64,000 bases of DNA from Eledone cirrhosa (GCA_964016885.1 OZ024742.1:113700160-113764159); one strand, 5' to 3'; positions 41,500 to 52,802 are shown, counted from the stretch's first letter. A program made the numbers and translations. Notes: generated by a model from the sequence alone, not told the origin.

Positions 41500-42350
41500 G
41501 ACTGGTCATTGGGGTTTCCAAGAGGATGTTGGTGTATATCCTATTGGTAACTGACTCTCTGAAGTCTCCAACTGCGTTGGGGAATTTTGTTTTAAATGTT
41601 TGTACTGTTCTATTTTGATATCAAGTATGCTTATGTTTGTCGGGAGAGTTCTTGGTGTTGGTGGGGTGTAGTAGTGTTTCTCTGTGATGTCTGTCTGCTG
41701 CTTCATATATTTTATGAGTTCTTTATTTGCCATGTTCATGGTTGTGTACTTTTTTTTTTGGGGGGGGGGGGATAATGTTGTTGCTGTTTTCTTCTTGTTG
41801 CTGTTTGGAGTATGTGTTTTGTTTCGTTTGCCTTGTTGGTGTTTTTGGTGATGGTGATGGTGGTGGTGTTGCTGCAAGTCTCCTTGCAGCCTTTACCACT
41901 CTTTGTGTGCCTTCACTTTTGGAGGGTGAAGCTAACGGTTTTTTTGGGGGGTTGTGGCAAACCTTTTGCCACTTCACTCCCGCCTCAGATTCCACGTCTG
42001 ATTCCGTGGCATCTGGGAGGGGTATGTGCTCCACGGCTGTTGGTGGTGGTAGTGGAGGCCTCTCGGCAATGGTGTTGCTGGTGCAGCTACTGCAAATGTA
42101 GCTACTGGTGTTGCCGCCACTGATGCTGCTGCTTTATTTGTCCGTGTCCTTGTTACGGGTGCCACGGACGTTGCCCTCCTACTCACCGCGGAAGGTGCTT
42201 CTGCCTTTGTTGCCTGCCCCGTCTTGGTAGCAGCGGACCAAGTATTGGAAGGAGAGGGGCCTTCTTCTTCGCTGTCTTCTGCGGGAAAAAGGCCCTAGGG
42301 TGACCCATTTACCCACAGAGATAACATTTTTGCCGTATTCCCTCTACGTT
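41500..42350 (-). pseudogene. Tx1-like ORF1, C-terminal part with a broken CCHC zinc knuckle
   Basis: At 42285-42330 on the minus strand a knuckle reads KCYLCG-stop-MGHPRAFFP: the C-x2-C-x4-H spacing is right, but one residue is a stop and the last cysteine is phenylalanine. Downstream are an alanine/threonine-rich stretch, an acidic part (PDATESDVESEAGVKWQKV), a lysine/proline-rich basic part (NPPKKPLASPSKSEGTQRVV) and asparagine/glutamine-rich sequence in several frames. ORF1 proteins of this clade carry such CCHC knuckles. The N-terminal part is missing because the copy ends near 42350. Confidence 0.6.
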
Positions 42351-43263
42351 TATAGGGAAATAATAATAATAAGGTGTCTCTAAATAACAATATAAGAAAA
42401 TTGTACAGTATACAAATGCACCATAAAAACTAGAGATAGAGTATATAATCATATAGGAGCTAATTCTTCAAAATTTAAGGACCATTGGTATAATCATAAC
42501 ACAATTTCAAACGATCGGACCGCACTATCACAGTTAAATTTGGTCTTTAAAAAAGAGTAACACTGACTATTCAATCTCTTGGCGAAAGATATCGAATGTA
42601 GCAGTTTACCAAAATATGACACTTCCAAGAATTTTTCGTATCTGCAGTTAAGAAATCTTTCATATAATTACTAATCCTGGTAATATTATTAACAAGAAAA
42701 AAGTAAATATTTAATTCTTGTTTGCATCGATTCTGCAGAACAATGCACAATATTTATAATTAATAGAAACCATTGCAGTATTGTCTGTATAAGTTTCCTA
42801 TGTATAATATACATTTTTGATTGTCTTTAAATTCCTTAAATTTATACATAGAAATATTTATTATTATCAACATTTATACATAGAAATATTTATCTATTTA
42901 TTATTATCAAAACCATATTTACTATATTGTGCTCTGAAATATTATGGACATTTTTACTTATATTATAATATAATTTATAAGTAATTATTAGGTTAAATAT
43001 TAGATTAAACAATATATTTTAAAATAATATATATTCCTTAAATACTAAACACGAGAGTTGTTTTCCCCTTAAAAAAAAGTTTGTATACAATTCATATATA
43101 CGACACATTCAAATTTACATAAATGTTTAAATTGATATTACTAACCTTATACAATAATAGATTATGCATCATACTATACATCTTTACTGAAAAAAAGTAT
43201 ATATTTACTTTCTCATTCTTAAAGTATATATAAAAATGCATATATATTATCGCTTGATATATC
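42351..43263. other. Very AT-rich unique sequence
   Basis: No gene or repeat family seen. A short direct repeat TTTATACATAGAAATATTTA occurs at about 42840 and 42870. Confidence 0.4.
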
Positions 43264-43266
43264 TTA

Positions 43267-43808
43267 CGCGGGTGTCTTGACCAACCTCCCCTTGAGCACA
43301 TCCCTTATGCTGTTGAACGCCTTCCATCTGGCCCTTACTCTCGGCGAGATCTCCCTCTCAATGTATCGGCGCATGTTCTCTTCTTGTCCTAGGTAGACGT
43401 ATTCCTCCACCTCCTCTAGTTCAACACCGCCAGCCACCATTCGACCTGTTGGTACGTTGTCGGACTGCATGAACTTCGTTTTCATAAGGTTCATCTTGAG
43501 GCCTGCTGCAGAGCTTTTGATGTCGAGCTCCGTCAGCATGGTCTGAAGCTGATCCGTGGCTGCAGCGATGAGTACGATGTAATCAGCGAAACGGAGGTGG
43601 GTAAGTATCTCACCGTTGATGTTGACACCGCCTTGCCAGTCAATGCCTCTGATGATCTGCTCGAGACACGTGGTAAAAAGTTTTGGAGAGATCGTATGTC
43701 CTTGATTCACTCCCTTCTCGACTGGCACCTTTACGGGTTATGACAACAGACCTATGTCGGTGGTGCATCCGGAGTTCGCCTCCTTGAGCAGTTGAATGTA
43801 TTGCGCCT
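43267..43808 (-). pseudogene. RTE-like reverse transcriptase, inverted segment of copy 1
   Basis: The minus-strand frame 43728-43264 covers RT motifs B to E: VEKGVNQGHTISPKLFTTCL, IIRGIDWQGGVNINGE, THLRFADYIVLI, LKMNLMKTKFM and VYLGQE, then ENMRRYIEREISPRVRARW and LKGRL. The catalytic FADD of motif C is FADY, with the second aspartate replaced by tyrosine, so the RT is dead. Upstream homology continues across a stop to about 43808 (leucine-rich LLKEANSGCTTD block). The closest relative in the window is the copy at 61-62.3 kb. Confidence 0.85.
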
Positions 43809-43970
43809 CCACGAAGGTGGAGTTACGATTTTAGGAATATGATTGGGACTACATGGATGAGGAAAGCACGATCCAGAGAGGAATGGACGGCATGCTATGA
43901 GCAGCGGCGCCGAATGGACGCCAGACAGACTGGTCGGTCAAATTGATCAATTTGACATCTTACTCTCACA
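43806..43970 (+). pseudogene. RTE-like LINE 3' terminus of copy 1
   Basis: CCTCCACGAAGGTGGAGTTA, GGGACTACATGGATGAGGAA, AGCACGATCCAGAGAGGAA and CAGACTGGTCGGTCAA match, in the same order, the 3' end of the minus-strand copy near 60895-61030. It contains the last codons and the 3' tail only. Confidence 0.8.
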
Positions 43971-45484
43971 TATATATATATATATATATATATAGTTTAC
44001 GCTCATTTATAATTCTATGTCTATATATATATTTAAATAAGATCTATATTCAAGCATAATCATTTATGTACTAAATATTTTTTTTAAATAACGATATACA
44101 ATAATGTCTTATACTACAGTACATTATCGTTATAACTGCATTCATCATAATACTAAAATATATGCGATAAATATATCCTTTCGCATATCTAAATACAGGG
44201 GATCTTTCAAATATTATAATGTTGTAATTGATTTAATAAATTAATAGTTCTCAATTTAATAATATAAATTATAATTCTCACTTAAATATTATAAATACTT
44301 CCATATTCTTAAAATATATAAACAAATTAAATGAATAAATATAATTATATCATTCGTTCTATCCCCATGTAAATATGTTTGGGGTTGTGTATACATGTTT
44401 CTATAAATAATCTTACAATATATCTTACAATATATTTTCAAGTTAAATACCAAACCGTTTAAAAAAAAAATTGATACATATTTAAAATCTATATAGCGTC
44501 TAAACTTAACGGACCTTTTCAGTTTTAAAGTTATCCTCAACAGCATATTTCCCCTACGTTTTGAGAAATTATATTCACTATCTTCACTGAACTTATAACA
44601 TCAAGTTCACATGAATATATGTCACTATCTTTACACCAATTATTATATTTTATCTGACGAAAGCGTACCAAAATATTAGTACCCATCAAATACGTATAAT
44701 AAATATGGTGTTATAAAGATTTGTTATATATATATATATATGCAATAAAAATGCTGATATGCATGTAGACATACAGGATGTGCATGCAGATATCCGGAGA
44801 GAACAATGTGGGGGCAAGAACCTTTTCAAACCTGCACAGGCTTACGTCAGTAACACAGTAACCTGTTCAACTGTTCAGAAACCTTCCACATACGAACACA
44901 ATCCTTTTGAATCCCAAAAGAAAATAGGAAAAACAATCTGTTTAGATAATATATTTTTTGCCGCTTGTTCGAATAATAAATTTCTATTCCGTTAAGTTGA
45001 TCTACGTTAAATGTAGTATAGAATATATCTAAAAATAATTAGCAAACACGCTATGCATAGAAATATTTAAACACCATATCATATTTCTCTGAACATTGAA
45101 ATTGTTAGTCATCAGTTTATCTATCTGAACAAAAATACATTTTTCTTCGAGACACGTTGTTTACACAGTTCTATAGATATAGAATCGGCTAAATTTCTAC
45201 AGCATTGAAACCGACACTGATACTACAACAGTATGTATTCATTGAATTAAATCATTCACACTTATACTATAACAATATATGTGAAAATTACATCCAGGTC
45301 AAGTATACGCCATTCGTCTGCAAATGAACGAACCACATACTTTATCATTAATCTTATAAAATACGGAATATAATCGGAATGAATATAATGATATCTTTCG
45401 TTCTAACGTCTTTGAAAACTTTACAATATAACTGCAGATAATGCAGTTAAGTAAGGGAGTCTAAATATATGTATATATATATAC

Positions 45485-45533
<49 letters not shown>

Positions 45534-46284
45534 TATATATATATATATATAATTATATATATATATATATATATATTAGTATGAACGCGGTAAAACCAGT
45601 TACACCATTATTCACCAGAGTACTCGATACATTAGGAACGTGTTAATGTCATTATTTAATAGAGATACATCTTCTATAGGACTAGTCGTATTTTATTCGT
45701 ATCAAATCATCACATGATTTCATACGGAATAGAAACAAAATTCTATTATACAATATGGTTCCAAATAATGTGGGTCCCTGAAGAGCAAGAACGTGTAATG
45801 CCGTTTTTCTCTACGACAAATGCATTTAACCTAACATTAACTGGGAACAGCATGAAGCCATATACCAGCCACACTTTATACCGATCCAAAGAAAAGGCAT
45901 AACAATATCTACGTCATAATATAGTGAACATTCTCGTCAAATACTAGTGGACAAAAATTCTTTAAATTATGGAACATCTTTCCCACTCTTATGACTTAAC
46001 ATCAATTCTAGCGACTCTTCAGATGATACCTTTGAAATGTTGTGAATATGGGGATGGGATGAGAGAGGATTGAGTTTGAAAACCAATATCTAAGTTTATC
46101 CCACTCCTTAATATAAAAAATGCTGTAGGTGCCTGAATCGTATATACCGTATAGAAAGCATATCGCAGAGCTATATACTTCCGACAAGATATGCCTTACA
46201 AATGGATCCACATAGTAGGAAAAACACTCCGATGAGAGCTGTTCAATAAACGTGATATACAAAGCATAGAAGGAAGCCGTCTTG
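43971..46284. other. 2.3 kb AT-rich sequence, with one old foldback-like relative and a (TA)n array
   Basis: A short (TA)n lies at 43973-43995 and a long one at about 45470-45575. Sequence at 44640-44730 (TTTTATCTGACGAAAGCGTACC, then CGTATAATAAATATGGT) resembles the right arm of the foldback at 52.7 kb. No gene supported. Confidence 0.4.
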
Positions 46285-46440
46285 AAAATGTCTCAATTCA
46301 GATGGTATGCCCATGTGATAGGATGACGGACTCCAAAAAAACACCTATCATTTCAAATTTCAGGTGGGAGTGGAAAACGGAGGAAACGTCTCTTGGCATA
46401 CAATGATAAGCTGAAAAAGAAAATCAAGCATCAAGATTGA
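46285..46440 (+). pseudogene. LINE C-terminal remnant (RTE/Jockey-like)
   Basis: Translation gives MSQFRWYAHVIG, stop, RTPKKHLSFQISGGSGKRRK and LLAYNDKLKKKIKHQD. This follows the frequent LINE C-terminal pattern LRW.GHV.RM...IPKQ..FG.L..GKR.RGRP.LRYKD.LK. Very short and with an internal stop; clade cannot be fixed. Confidence 0.45.
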
Positions 46441-49357
46441 TATACAAGCATCGTAATTTGAGGAAAAAAGATAAAGCAACTGGGTGATCTAAGGTAAGGT
46501 CAACGGTTGGGATTTTCAATTCTATTTTTTGCGGAGGATGTGTTCTAATTTGCAAAATATGAGAAGGCTTCATGTCTCGTAGAGCACATAAAAAAAATGT
46601 TAGCGCCCGACAGCTGAGGTTATGATGTTTCAATACCGAGAGGATATTCGTAATATTTGTTCATTTTAAGATAATTCTAGACAGTGTTTCGTCAGGCATG
46701 GACAAGAGTTCATAGACGTGTGATATTATTAGAGAAAATGATGTAGTTGTGGGAAATGGGGTAAAAGTTAGTCAGTAAACAATGTGTGTGGTGAGGTTAA
46801 TAGCCTCATAGGCATCAAGTGCTTATTTCGATGTCAGGGACTTTGTACGCAGACGTGCTCGTTGACTGGAATTTGATGTATGTATTACTTACCTCTTCTT
46901 AGTTGTGACATTTTCTTAAGGTATGCACCCAGCACGGCCAGGTGTCCTTTTCTGTTTTATTTACACATTGTGGAGCGATGTGTTATCTGTGTGTCACTCA
47001 CTGAATCTGGTCTCATGTACCTACCACATATCTGTGGTCGTAAATAATGAGATGAATATATTTTCTAATCCTGCGAGGGGGACCAGCACCAGACATTAAT
47101 TTATGCGTAGCTAGATTTCACTAGACTGTGGGAATAATAAAATAGATTTTGAGTGTGGGCGATATAACCAGAATAACGACAGCTCTAGTCAAGACAACAA
47201 CAACAACATTGACCACATTGACTACAACGACTAGTGTTGCAGCAGAGATAACAATACATTATTAAATACAACAGCTACATCAACACAAGTCAGCCGTATA
47301 AATAACCGCAACGTCATTAGTAATGGATTCGTCCACGACAACGACGGCAATAATAGTCACGACTGCGATGGTAATGCTCGTCATAAACAGACTCCCATAG
47401 AATTAATGATAATAATTTTAGTAACAACAACGATTGTCAATCGCCACAACAGTGATATTTATCACAGCAATAACGCATGGGAAAGTTAGGAGTAAGAATT
47501 GTGTGGTCGGTCTAGCAGATTGTATATTCAGCCTGAGAATAAATATGAATGGGCTATCCAGGCAAGGAAATATCTAGGTCGATTACGTTGATACCTACGA
47601 TAATATCTACGTTTATATCTACAATAATAAATAGGTAAGTTCGTTATAGTATTATACTGTTTATAGGGTAGAGAAAACACATGCAGTTTCGCCGATCCCT
47701 ATGCAACAGTTCTATACTATAACAATGCATCATCACTTTGAGGTTGATGCAGCTTATAAAGAGACCCGACAGAAAAAAAGACTGCTTCTTGACACGTTCG
47801 TAGCGAGTAAGACATCTCTAAAGGAATAGGGAGGAATTAACACGTGATGCATTGGTAAACAATGGACTGTTTCTATCATAGCTAGTGAGAATATCTCGAG
47901 AGACGCAGGGAGAACTTACCACATGATGCAGTGGTCACAGAAGGGCAATAAGGTGGACTGTGAGCGAATAACGTATTTGCTAGAAGAAACAGTTAGTACA
48001 CTCCTGCGTTAACTCGACCAGAATGGATATTGTGACAATATAATAATGTATTCATATGTATATGTGTCCGTGGTGTCTGCTTTAATAAGTTTTGTTCGAT
48101 GACGACAGAAAATAATGAAGTTAATTAAAACATCTCAATATTCAGAGCTATTTCTCAAGTTACAAATTATGAGGAAATAATAGACAGATTTTTGATTATA
48201 TATATATATATATATATACATATAATTACATAAACGGAGAACGCTATTAGCGATTATCCGACCAATGTCCAACTCACTCAACAAACATTAGGAAATACCG
48301 GAGTATATTCTCAATTAAACGTTTGTGGTGCTAACTATATTGTATTGTGTGGATAATTGGCTGTATTATTTTATATGTTATATAATAAATAACTTATTTC
48401 CCAAACGAATCGTTTCATTATAAGATTTCTACATGGTGGGTGAAATTATACCAAGTTATGTAGAAGCTTCTGTATGATCAATGGATTTTATGCAAGTAAG
48501 CTCTTATAAATCTTCAGTGGATGCCCAATAATATTAATAACTAAATCAATATTAATATTTAGCGATAATCACCATCACTGCTAGAAGGAACTGTTAGGTT
48601 GTAAGTCCAGCAGTTCTAAAGAAAATCTCACACTGTCCCGAAAATGGGAGGAGGAGACTACCGCCAAAAAATAATGTACACGCAGATCATTGAACTCTGA
48701 CAAACATTCAAGCCTCGTGCGAAAAATTCAATTGGATATGAAAAAATGAATATATGTGTGCACTGTTTAAGGACACATAGAGATATTTTCTGAGGCAAAA
48801 TAACAGACATGAAATACAGGGACAAAACAATCAATATTCATATTAAAAAATGAACAAAGACAGTCATACCTTATATCAGGCAATTTCATATCTGGTGTTC
48901 CAAGAGTATAATACATAATTACATATGTATGCATATATATATATGGGGAGTGCATGTGTGCGTATGTGTGTGTATTAATATATTAAACTGAAGTCAGGAT
49001 CTTAGTTTCGTGAATTTAGTTCGACAACCATGGTTTTGGAATCCAGAAACAATATGAAATATTTACATTAACCAATATTGGAAGAGAAAATAAATTCCGC
49101 CTAGAACATTTGGTATAGGAGGAGACACTGAATACAAAGTATATAAACCATCGTCGTTGCCGATATCATGTGATCATCAATGCGTTGTATCATTTAATTT
49201 TAAACAAAAGCTATTAGGGAAATGGAAGTGTTATATTCATGCTAGATATAGTAGCAACATTCTGTCTAGATCAACACTACAATAAATAATATCCATGAAA
49301 AGTTATTTTTCACTAATTAAATACAAATAACTTTATATATTCTCCTTCTCTCGCTTG

Positions 49358-49359
<2 letters not shown>
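46441..49359. other. 2.9 kb of unique sequence, no supported gene
   Basis: The part 47180-47480 is rich in ACA/ACG triplets (decayed trinucleotide repeat). A loose direct repeat (AGGGAG.A.TTA.CACRTGATGCA.TGGT) occurs at 47828-47857 and 47905-47937. A (TA)n array lies near 48198-48225. Nothing coding recognised. Confidence 0.4.
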
Positions 49360-49398
<39 letters not shown>

Positions 49399-49401
49399 TA
49401 T
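49360..49401. repeat. (TA)n microsatellite
   Basis: About 40 bases of TA directly before the palindrome at 49404. Confidence 0.95.
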
Positions 49402-49403
49402 AC

Positions 49404-49493
49404 GAGGGATGAACACCGATATAAGTATACATGCGTTCCAATTGGTCATTTGCAATTGGAACACATGTATACTTATATCGGTGTTCATCCCTC
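49404..49493. repeat. Near-perfect palindrome, two 41-nt arms
   Basis: Left arm 49404-49444 (GAGGGATGAACACCGATATA ...) and right arm 49453-49493 are reverse complements with about one mismatch, separated by eight bases (GTCATTTG). The left outer end touches a (TA)n array. The spacer and right arm, but not the left arm, recur at 50866-50920. Confidence 0.95.
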
Positions 49494-49615
49494 TCATATA
49501 TTCAATTATATTATACGACTCGGAAAGATTCCCTTCTTTGAGATATTTAAGTGGAAAAGACTATTTTGAGTTTCTAACTCAATATATGATATTCTCGGCT
49601 CCTGATGTAGAGCTA
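49436..49615 (+). repeat. Dispersed direct duplication, unit A
   Basis: GGTCATTTGCAATTGGAACA through ATTCCCTTCTTTGAGATATT and TTTGAGTTTCTAACTCAAT recurs at 50858-51020 in the same order and orientation with roughly ten percent differences. A Helitron lies between the units. Confidence 0.85.
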
Positions 49616-49871
49616 ATATTAGTCTCATAAACCCGGCTGCTATTTGTAGCGGCATAAGTATGTGACGCGCTAGGCGCTGCGACATGTGCTTTTATATCAG
49701 CATATCGTTCCGTCTTCTTAGACCGTTTGAAGTGAAAGGTACGAATTTCCTGGATACCGGCAGAAAAGCACAGGAATTGTATATTTCACTTAATCATTCT
49801 TGCTAAACAGATTTAGATCTCTCCGGGTATGAAAAGGCTGTTGCCCGATATAGGTCTGTTATTTTTATTGA
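49616..49871. other. Unique sequence between duplication unit A and the Helitron
   Basis: No recognised feature. Confidence 0.35.
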
Positions 49872-50426
49872 TTTGCTACCAGTGGTATCCGGCGTTGCAC
49901 GGGATAAGGTATTTTGGAACGCCGGTCGCCAACAGACCTAATCATGGAAAAACAGCATGCGTGGACAATATGTAAAGATATTAAACCGAATACTCTGATG
50001 GCTCGATGAAGGAGGGAAAATGCAGATTTCCACCTAATGCGGGCCCTAGGGGATCAAGAAAATGAATTTGTTTATGTACATTATATGCCGTGAAATTTCG
50101 GGAGAATTGGCTAGACGTAACGTAAAAGGGCCCTAAAATGCTAAAAAAATGAAGTTTGTCACCTAATGCGGGCCCTAGGCCTTAAAAAAGTTAAATTCTC
50201 ATTGCCCAAGTTATGAAGAAGTGACTGATTAATACATAGTTACAATTTCAAGGAAATCAGTCTGAAGTAACGACTAAAAAAACCCATAAAAACCTGAAAA
50301 AACGCAGTTTTTCACCTAATGCAGACCCAAGGAGATCAACAAGTTGAATTGTGTATGTGCGTAACACTCCCTGAATCATACGTAATACACATGTACAGTT
50401 TGAAAAAAGTCGGTTAGGCATTCAAA

Positions 50427-50490
<64 letters not shown>

Positions 50491-50796
50491 GACATCCTCA
50501 GGGAAGTGACGTAATGCAGACATCAGACATACACACAGATATTATAAGGGCGCGACGTTATATGTATGTATCTATCAAAAAAGAGAAAGACTAATAATTA
50601 TATAGAGAGATCGATAAATCGCCAAATGCGGTCCCTGGGGCATTGAACATTTGAAATTGATTTTGCTCAGAACATTCCCTGAAACATAAGTATTACATGT
50701 GTAAAGATTGAAAAGAGTCGGTTGGGTGGTTCTCGAGTTTTAGGGATTCAAACTCACACACACACAGATATACATCCTCAGTTTTATATATATAGA
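49872..50796 (-). mobile_element. Non-autonomous Helitron, longer copy
   Basis: On the minus strand it starts TCTATATATATAAAACTGAG after an A, followed by AACTCGAGAACCACCCAACC as in the 28-kb copy. The 3' end carries GCAACGCCGG and a diverged CTGGTAG terminus, so the 3' limit is approximate. Internally a block CACCTAATGCGGGCCCTAGG (as seen on the + strand) occurs three times, at about 50033, 50160 and 50312, with a fourth diverged copy near 50627, indicating internal segmental duplication absent from the shorter copy. A (CA)n array sits at 50436-50487. No Rep/helicase frame. Confidence 0.7.
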
Positions 50797-50857
50797 TTAC
50801 TTTAAATCGAGAAAGGCAAACCATATTGTTTTAAATTAGTATTTGTTCAACCTAGCT

Positions 50858-51017
50858 AACTTGGTCATTTGCAATTGGAGCACATGTATACTTGTATCTG
50901 TGTTCATCCCTCTCATATATTCAATTATGTTAGACGGATCGGAAAGATTCCCTTCTTTGAGCTATTTAATTGTAAAATACTATTTTGAGTTTCTAACTCA
51001 ATCTATGGTATATCTCT

Positions 51018-51020
<3 letters not shown>
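50858..51020 (+). repeat. Dispersed direct duplication, unit B
   Basis: Matches unit A (49436-49610): GGTCATTTGCAATTGGAGCA, TGTGTTCATCCCTCTCATAT, TTTGAGTTTCTAACTCAAT. It lacks the inverted left arm present at 49404-49444. Confidence 0.85.
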
Positions 51021-51026
<6 letters not shown>

Positions 51027-51073
<47 letters not shown>

Positions 51074-51155
51074 CACACACACACAAACACACACATACGC
51101 ACACACAAACAACACACGCACACACACACACACTCACATACACACACATATATAT
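51027..51155. repeat. Compound (TA)n/(CA)n microsatellite
   Basis: TA then CA with ACA/CGCA variation, ending in TATATATA next to the 3' end of the RTE copy. Confidence 0.93.
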
Positions 51156-51164
51156 ATTTTCTAG

Positions 51165-51752
51165 GGCGGGTAAAATTCCAGAGATCCATGGACGAGTTCT
51201 CTCCAGCGGTCTCTGTCCCTCATTATCGCTGACATGTCCTGCATTCTACAACAGACCAGAGTCTGTCCTTAGGGCATCAACATACGTTAACCTTGGTCTT
51301 CCCTTTCCAGTGTGTCCATGTAGGGGGTCCCACAGGAGCACTGAGTGCAATGTCAACTCTGGATGCCGGTGAGCATGTCCAGCTAACCTCAATCTCCTCT
51401 GTGTCACTTGTGAGGTGCCTTTTGGGAGGCTGCCATACAGCTCTGAGTTTTTCATCCTCAGTGTATACTGATTAATGTTCAGAGCCATCCTCAGCATTCT
51501 TGTGTAGCACCCATCCACCATCTGAGTGAGTTTCTTGGTCAGTGTCCAAGTCTCAGACTCGTACAGCAGCACATACTCCACTACAGCAATGAAATGAAGA
51601 GGCGGGTTTTCAGGTCTTTACGAAGGTGCAACTTCCACACCGATTTCAAGCTGTGGCACTCCGCCCAGGCCTTGCTCTTCCTCTCAACTACATCAGCTTC
51701 CGTATACCCAATATTTGTTCCAAATACAGGAAGTCCTCAACCAATTCTAGCT
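51165..51752 (-). pseudogene. RTE-like C-terminal region, sense part of copy 2
   Basis: Starting at about 51752 it reads QLELVEDFLYLEQILG, then in other frames KAW.ECHSLKS.WK and LKTRLFIAVV. The open part 51581-51246 has YVLLYESETWTLTKKL, GCYTRMLRMALNI, YGSLPKGTSQVTQRRLRLAG, HAHRHPELTLHSVLLWDP and GRPRLTYVDALRTDSGL, the standard RTE C-terminus, followed by a tail of RDRDRWRELVHGSLE to near 51165. At least two frameshifts occur upstream of 51581. Confidence 0.85.
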
Positions 51753-51759
51753 GATGATG

Positions 51760-52084
51760 CTGAGGAGGATATTAGTAGGAGCGAGAGCAAAGTGCCTTCC
51801 TGGTTTTCATTGATTTAGGAAGGCCTTTGATTCTGTGGACCGTCACTGCCTGATGAATATCTTACAGGCTTATGTAATCCCCAAGAAGATAGTGGACCTT
51901 ATATCACTGCTCTACATCAACACCAAAGCCCAATTCATTACACCTGATGGGATGACAGAGTTCTTTGAGATACTGGTTGGAGTGCTCCAGGGAGATACAT
52001 TGGCTCCCTAACTTGTTTATGATCGTAGTGGACAATTGCACGCGCCTTGCACTGGAGAAACACCAGGACTCTGGCTTGACAGTA

Positions 52085-52088
<4 letters not shown>
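51760..52088 (+). pseudogene. RTE-like reverse transcriptase core, inverted part of copy 2
   Basis: In two frames it reads LRRILVGARAK, then FLVFID (motif A aspartate kept), and after a one-base loss RKAFDSVDRHCLMNILQAY, IPKKIVDLISLLYINTKAQF, ITPDGMTEFFEI and GVLQGDTLAP (motif B). A one-base insertion follows (CCCTAACTTG), then LFMIVVDNCTRLALEKH. The segment stops before motif C and joins a (TA)n array at 52088. Confidence 0.85.

Positions 52089-52176
<88 letters not shown>
52089..52176. repeat. (TA)n microsatellite
   Basis: About 88 bases of TA, between the inverted RTE end and the palindromic repeat. Confidence 0.95.
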
Positions 52177-52189
52177 CGAATTAAATGTG

Positions 52190-52367
52190 GTAAAGAATAA
52201 GATGAACCATAACGCACCAAAGTACTCAATACTTAGGGTAGTAGAGTGGTTAATAGGAACAAGTATGACACCGGCGGCAGAGCTCAAGTCGTTTCGACGC
52301 CTGATTCTGGACTGAATTAGCCTTCGAAACTGCTTGATCTCTGCCGTCGGGGTCATACTTGTTCCTA
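52190..52367 (+). repeat. Palindromic repeat family, member 1
   Basis: A leader (CCATAACGCACCAAAGTACT, GTAGAGTGG.TAATAGGAA) is followed by a palindrome with arms 52254-52299 and 52322-52367 (TAGGAACAAGTATGACACCG ...). Arms differ at several positions and are separated by about 22 bases. The right arm is directly followed by (TA)n. Leader and palindrome both recur at 56527-56684. Confidence 0.88.
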
Positions 52368-52369
52368 TA

Positions 52370-52402
<33 letters not shown>

Positions 52403-52488
52403 GTAAAAGTTCTATTTAAATTGTTGGGATACAACTATCAAATATTTTTATAACTGATATAAATCACTCAACAAATATTTGGAGTAAA

Positions 52489-52800
52489 AATACGATATTA
52501 ACAAATGGAAACTATATTTATAAAACAATATTTATTTCATTATACATATTTCAAGGACACCAAGTTAAATTATGGTGTGTTTTCATCAGATAAAATACAA
52601 TATAGATCAGTTTTATTAATAAATATTTGTAAATGCTATCCGGGAGCTTCCAATAGTATGTCAATATTTACTTATAAAACTGATCTATATTGTATTTTAC
52701 CTGATGAAAGCACACCATAATTTAACTTGGTCTCCTTGAAATATGTATAATGAAATAAATATGGTTTTATAAATATAGTTTCCATTTGTTAATATCGTAT
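52489..52800. repeat. Foldback element with about 130-nt arms
   Basis: ATACGATATTAACAAATGGA, AACTATATTTATAAAAC, CCAAGTTAAATTATGGTGTG and AATACAATATAGATCAGTTT in the left arm recur in reverse complement on the right, in mirrored order. About 25-60 bases of loop lie near 52640. A few substitutions separate the arms. A diverged single-arm relative may lie at 44640-44730. Confidence 0.9.
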
Positions 52801-52802
52801 AT

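Larger units (their letters stand above)
38180..42350 (-). mobile_element. Long Tx1-like LINE copy, 5'-truncated within ORF1
   Basis: On the minus strand the order is the C-terminal part of ORF1 (zinc knuckle and charged tail), the ORF2 endonuclease, RT and zinc-binding C-terminus. RT blocks such as QTCAIPDR, VRQGCPLSSLLY and SAYADDVTV are those of the Tx1 group of L1-like elements. Many frameshifts and stops, and changed catalytic residues, make it inactive. I did not find a target duplication; 3' sequence after the last coding block does not clearly match the 37-kb copy. Confidence 0.85.
43264..43970 (+). mobile_element. RTE-like LINE insertion with 5' inversion (copy 1)
   Basis: The element's 3' end lies in + orientation (43806-43970) while an upstream RT segment lies to its left on the minus strand (43808-43267). 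This is the topology of a twin-primed insertion. The junction near 43806 shares CCTC with both parent sequences as judged from the copy at 61-63 kb. About 95 codons of C-terminal coding sequence between the two parts are absent. The right end keeps the RTE-type tandem tail (GGTCAAATTGATCAATTTGACAT) before a (TA)n array. Confidence 0.8.
51160..52088 (-). mobile_element. RTE-like LINE insertion with 5' inversion (copy 2)
   Basis: The C-terminal part lies on the minus strand (51752-51165) and the RT core lies upstream of it in inverted, + orientation (51760-52088). Inner ends meet near 51755. Outer flanks are simple repeats on both sides, so no target duplication can be read. About 60 codons, including motif C, are missing between the two parts. 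It is from a different RTE subfamily than copies 1 and 3. Confidence 0.8.

Noticed and set aside
41506..42123. Overlapping frames on both strands near the Tx1-like ORF1
   Set aside because: Only the minus-strand reading gives the zinc-knuckle remnant and charged tail in the right position; the + strand frames are valine/glycine-rich shadows.
52680..52760. Second hammerhead-like core (CTGATGA ... GAAA) in the right arm of the foldback
   Set aside because: The motif is present but no stem II of useful length forms; the arm pairs far better with its inverted partner.
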